Source of the DNA: Ilex aquifolium
Lineage: Eukaryota > Streptophyta > Magnoliopsida > Aquifoliales > Aquifoliaceae
DNA: 64,000 nucleotides
NCBI GenBank assembly: GCA_951799425.1
Contig: OX637394.1
Span: 13,138,501-13,202,500, forward strand
Direction of reading: 5' to 3'
The stretch's first letter is position 1. Each line of letters starts with the position of its first letter. This document shows, piece after piece, positions 62,184-64,000 of this stretch. The translations under genes were made by a program, and so were the position numbers. The notes beneath the pieces are model-generated. The model saw only the letters and a list, made by a program, of their open reading frames with translations. It searched no databases and was not told the DNA's origin.

Positions 62184-62440
62184 TTTTCTTTTGATAATCA
62201 AATTCAGTTAACATAGCGTGCCTTCATCAGCACTCATCTATTAGATTAAACTATGACCTATTTGGTTGTCAATAGTTAGGCCATTAGTTTTAAATATAAT
62301 AGATGAACTACAATATACACATATAAGAACTTTTGAAAAGTTTAGAGGATTGACCCAAAAAAAAAAACAACTAAGAGGGAGGAATAAGAATTTTTAAAAC
62401 TTGAAGAACGTATTTTAATAATTTTGAAAATCTTTGTTTT
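62184..62440. other. Intergenic DNA
   Basis: AT-rich flank of element 2; nothing recognised. Confidence 0.45.
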
Positions 62441-62452
62441 TTTTTTTTTGGT

Positions 62453-62482
<30 letters not shown>
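62440..62482. repeat. Poly-T followed by a run of 30 G
   Basis: T-run at about 62437-62449, GGT, then uninterrupted G from 62453 to 62482. Confidence 0.95.
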
Positions 62483-62483
<1 letters not shown>

Positions 62484-62641
62484 GATGACCCCTTTGGCCA
62501 CAAGGGGGCTCTGTACCTCCCTGACTATCAATCTATTTGTTTAAAAAAAGCTCTGTTCTGTTTTGTGGTAAGAATTTGCTTTTGTGTGATAAGGATTTAT
62601 CAATTTTAACAAATTTTATCTTATTTAGTAATCATTTTTTA

Positions 62642-63066
62642 TGATGCACAAAAATAACTTTATGCACAATCAATCGATCGAGTGAGTGTTGTGAAACAAT
62701 TAATAAAACAATCAATAATAAGACACAAAAATTGTGTGGTTGGGTCTGGGGACTTAACCACTGAAGGCAACAACGATGGCCGAAGAATTCTATTAATGAG
62801 AGAGAGTAAGGTAGAAGGAGAGGGAGAGAGAGAGAGAGAGAGCAAGAGTATGCTCAAGGTGAGGTGTGTGTCATCTGTCCCCATGTGTGGGGGGTTTACA
62901 ATTTATAGGCACAAAGCCCTAACTGAGACGGTGAAGTGAGGGTCAATGTACTAGTTTATCGGGGAGGATAGTTACAATTAGGGATGAGCACTATCTTAGA
63001 TTAATTATTATTCCGATGATTGTTCTTCCACGTGCGTTGACTCTTCTTGAATCTGGGCTCGTCAAT
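62642..63066 (-). mobile_element. Diverged LTR relic related to element 2
   Basis: Begins TGATGCACAAAAATAAC and has, in the same order as the element 2 LTR, an AATAATAA segment, a GA-run (62818-62844), a CCCCATGTGTGGGGGG block and TTTACAATTTATAG (62894-62907, the TATA region on the minus strand). The right boundary is uncertain and no clear target duplication was found. Confidence 0.5.
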
Positions 63067-64000
63067 TTTCATTTCCAAAATTTAAAATAAAAGTAAATTT
63101 GTTGATGTGGAAAAAGTCTCACCATATAAAAAAAAATTATATAAGAATCCTCCAAATATATGAGAATCGACAGAAAGCCAACCCGATAGATTGTTTGAGT
63201 GAAGATTTGAAACGCAAATATTCTTTTTCTGATGCAAGTACCTCCGACATGTGATCAAATGCCATTTTAATTATTTTATCTCTATAATTTTTGAAGGGCG
63301 GTAGAAAAGAAGACAGAGAAAAAAGATTTACGAATAGAGGGTGAAAGTTATAAATCTCGTACATCGCACAAATGACCGATCAATCTACCAATATTTGGGA
63401 CGGATTGAGATTTTGTGATACTAGTATCTTTGGTTCCCAGAAAATTGTAGTTCACTCCAAAAATTAATGAAACATTTTAAGGTTTTGGGTTAATCTAGTC
63501 TAGGGTCGTGCCACTCATCAAAGAACACAAGGAATGATAGGTGGACCACCCACAGTCAAAAGAAAAAGAGTTAACTAGTGTAGCCGATGAATTATATTAT
63601 TTATGTTAATCAATCTGTATCAATTTAACTTCTAAATTATACAATCTAACTTAACGTGGTTCTTTCGTCTAAATTCATCGTTAACTTTAACAAAAATCCT
63701 CACGTGAACCCAAGAGGTAGTAATAGGGATGAGCTGTACATTCAGACGTTCTGAGTATAAATTTTGACAATTTATTGGGGTCAAGCCATAAGGGATTTAT
63801 CAATCATGAATATCCTAGTCCGACGTGGATGTCCTGTTTTTAATTGGACCAAAAAGAGAATTAGTCGAGGTGCGTGTAAGTTGACCTGGACACACCTGAC
63901 CATTGAACTAAAAAAAAAAAAAACTCTCATATACACATCACGTGACCCTTGAACGATAACATAATTTCTAACTCATGTGATGTGCAAGTAAAATTTTTTG
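63067..64000. other. Intergenic DNA, no supported gene
   Basis: AT-rich. Short frames at 63137-63364 and 63764-63952 have no recognised domain. Confidence 0.5.

Overview
The window is nuclear DNA of a flowering plant, most likely a eudicot. It is AT-rich, has introns with plant-type splice sites, carries plant-specific gene families (a DREB-type AP2/ERF factor and a DUF662 golgin-like protein), and is dense in plant transposon types. There are no bacterial operons, CRISPR arrays or rRNA genes, and I found no convincing tRNA gene. Only three genes can be modelled with confidence: an intronless DREB1/CBF-like transcription factor (21407-22165, +), an 11-exon IPT2-type tRNA dimethylallyltransferase (29956-36926, -; the reconstructed frame is continuous, 479 aa), and a 4-coding-exon DUF662 gene (52672-53621, -, 172 aa). 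They do not form a pathway.

Region 1-19.7 kb: a direct duplication (copy A starts at 1, copy B at 17971). Copy A was opened by a MULE-like element (217-1263) and by a 13.9-kb foldback element (1433-15318). Both are absent from copy B, which therefore acts as the empty site. The foldback is a giant imperfect palindrome. Each arm has an outer block, a 21-bp minisatellite, a unique block and an array of ~240-345-bp AT-rich satellite units, inverted about a centre near 7230. It has no recognisable coding capacity. Copy B carries a tRNA-derived SINE instead.

Region 19.7-37.5 kb: the DREB gene, a hAT-like element, a 1.66-kb MULE with a perfect 9-bp target duplication, the IPT2 gene (with a decayed LINE fragment in intron 8 and an apparent GC-AG intron 9), and a foldback MULE MITE.

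Region 37.6-47.4 kb: a solo LTR, then a gag-only LTR retrotransposon (minus strand, TSD GGAAG). Its 5' LTR was later split by a 2.2-kb solo LTR and a 1.7-kb hAT element.

Region 47.4-64 kb: a 1.6-kb GGT-rich array, some unassigned exon-like stretches, the DUF662 gene, several MITEs, a second gag-only LTR retrotransposon (58418-62178, TSD ACTTT) and a run of 30 G. Both gag-only elements share a primer-binding-site core and carry ~75-78-bp tandem repeats where pol would lie.
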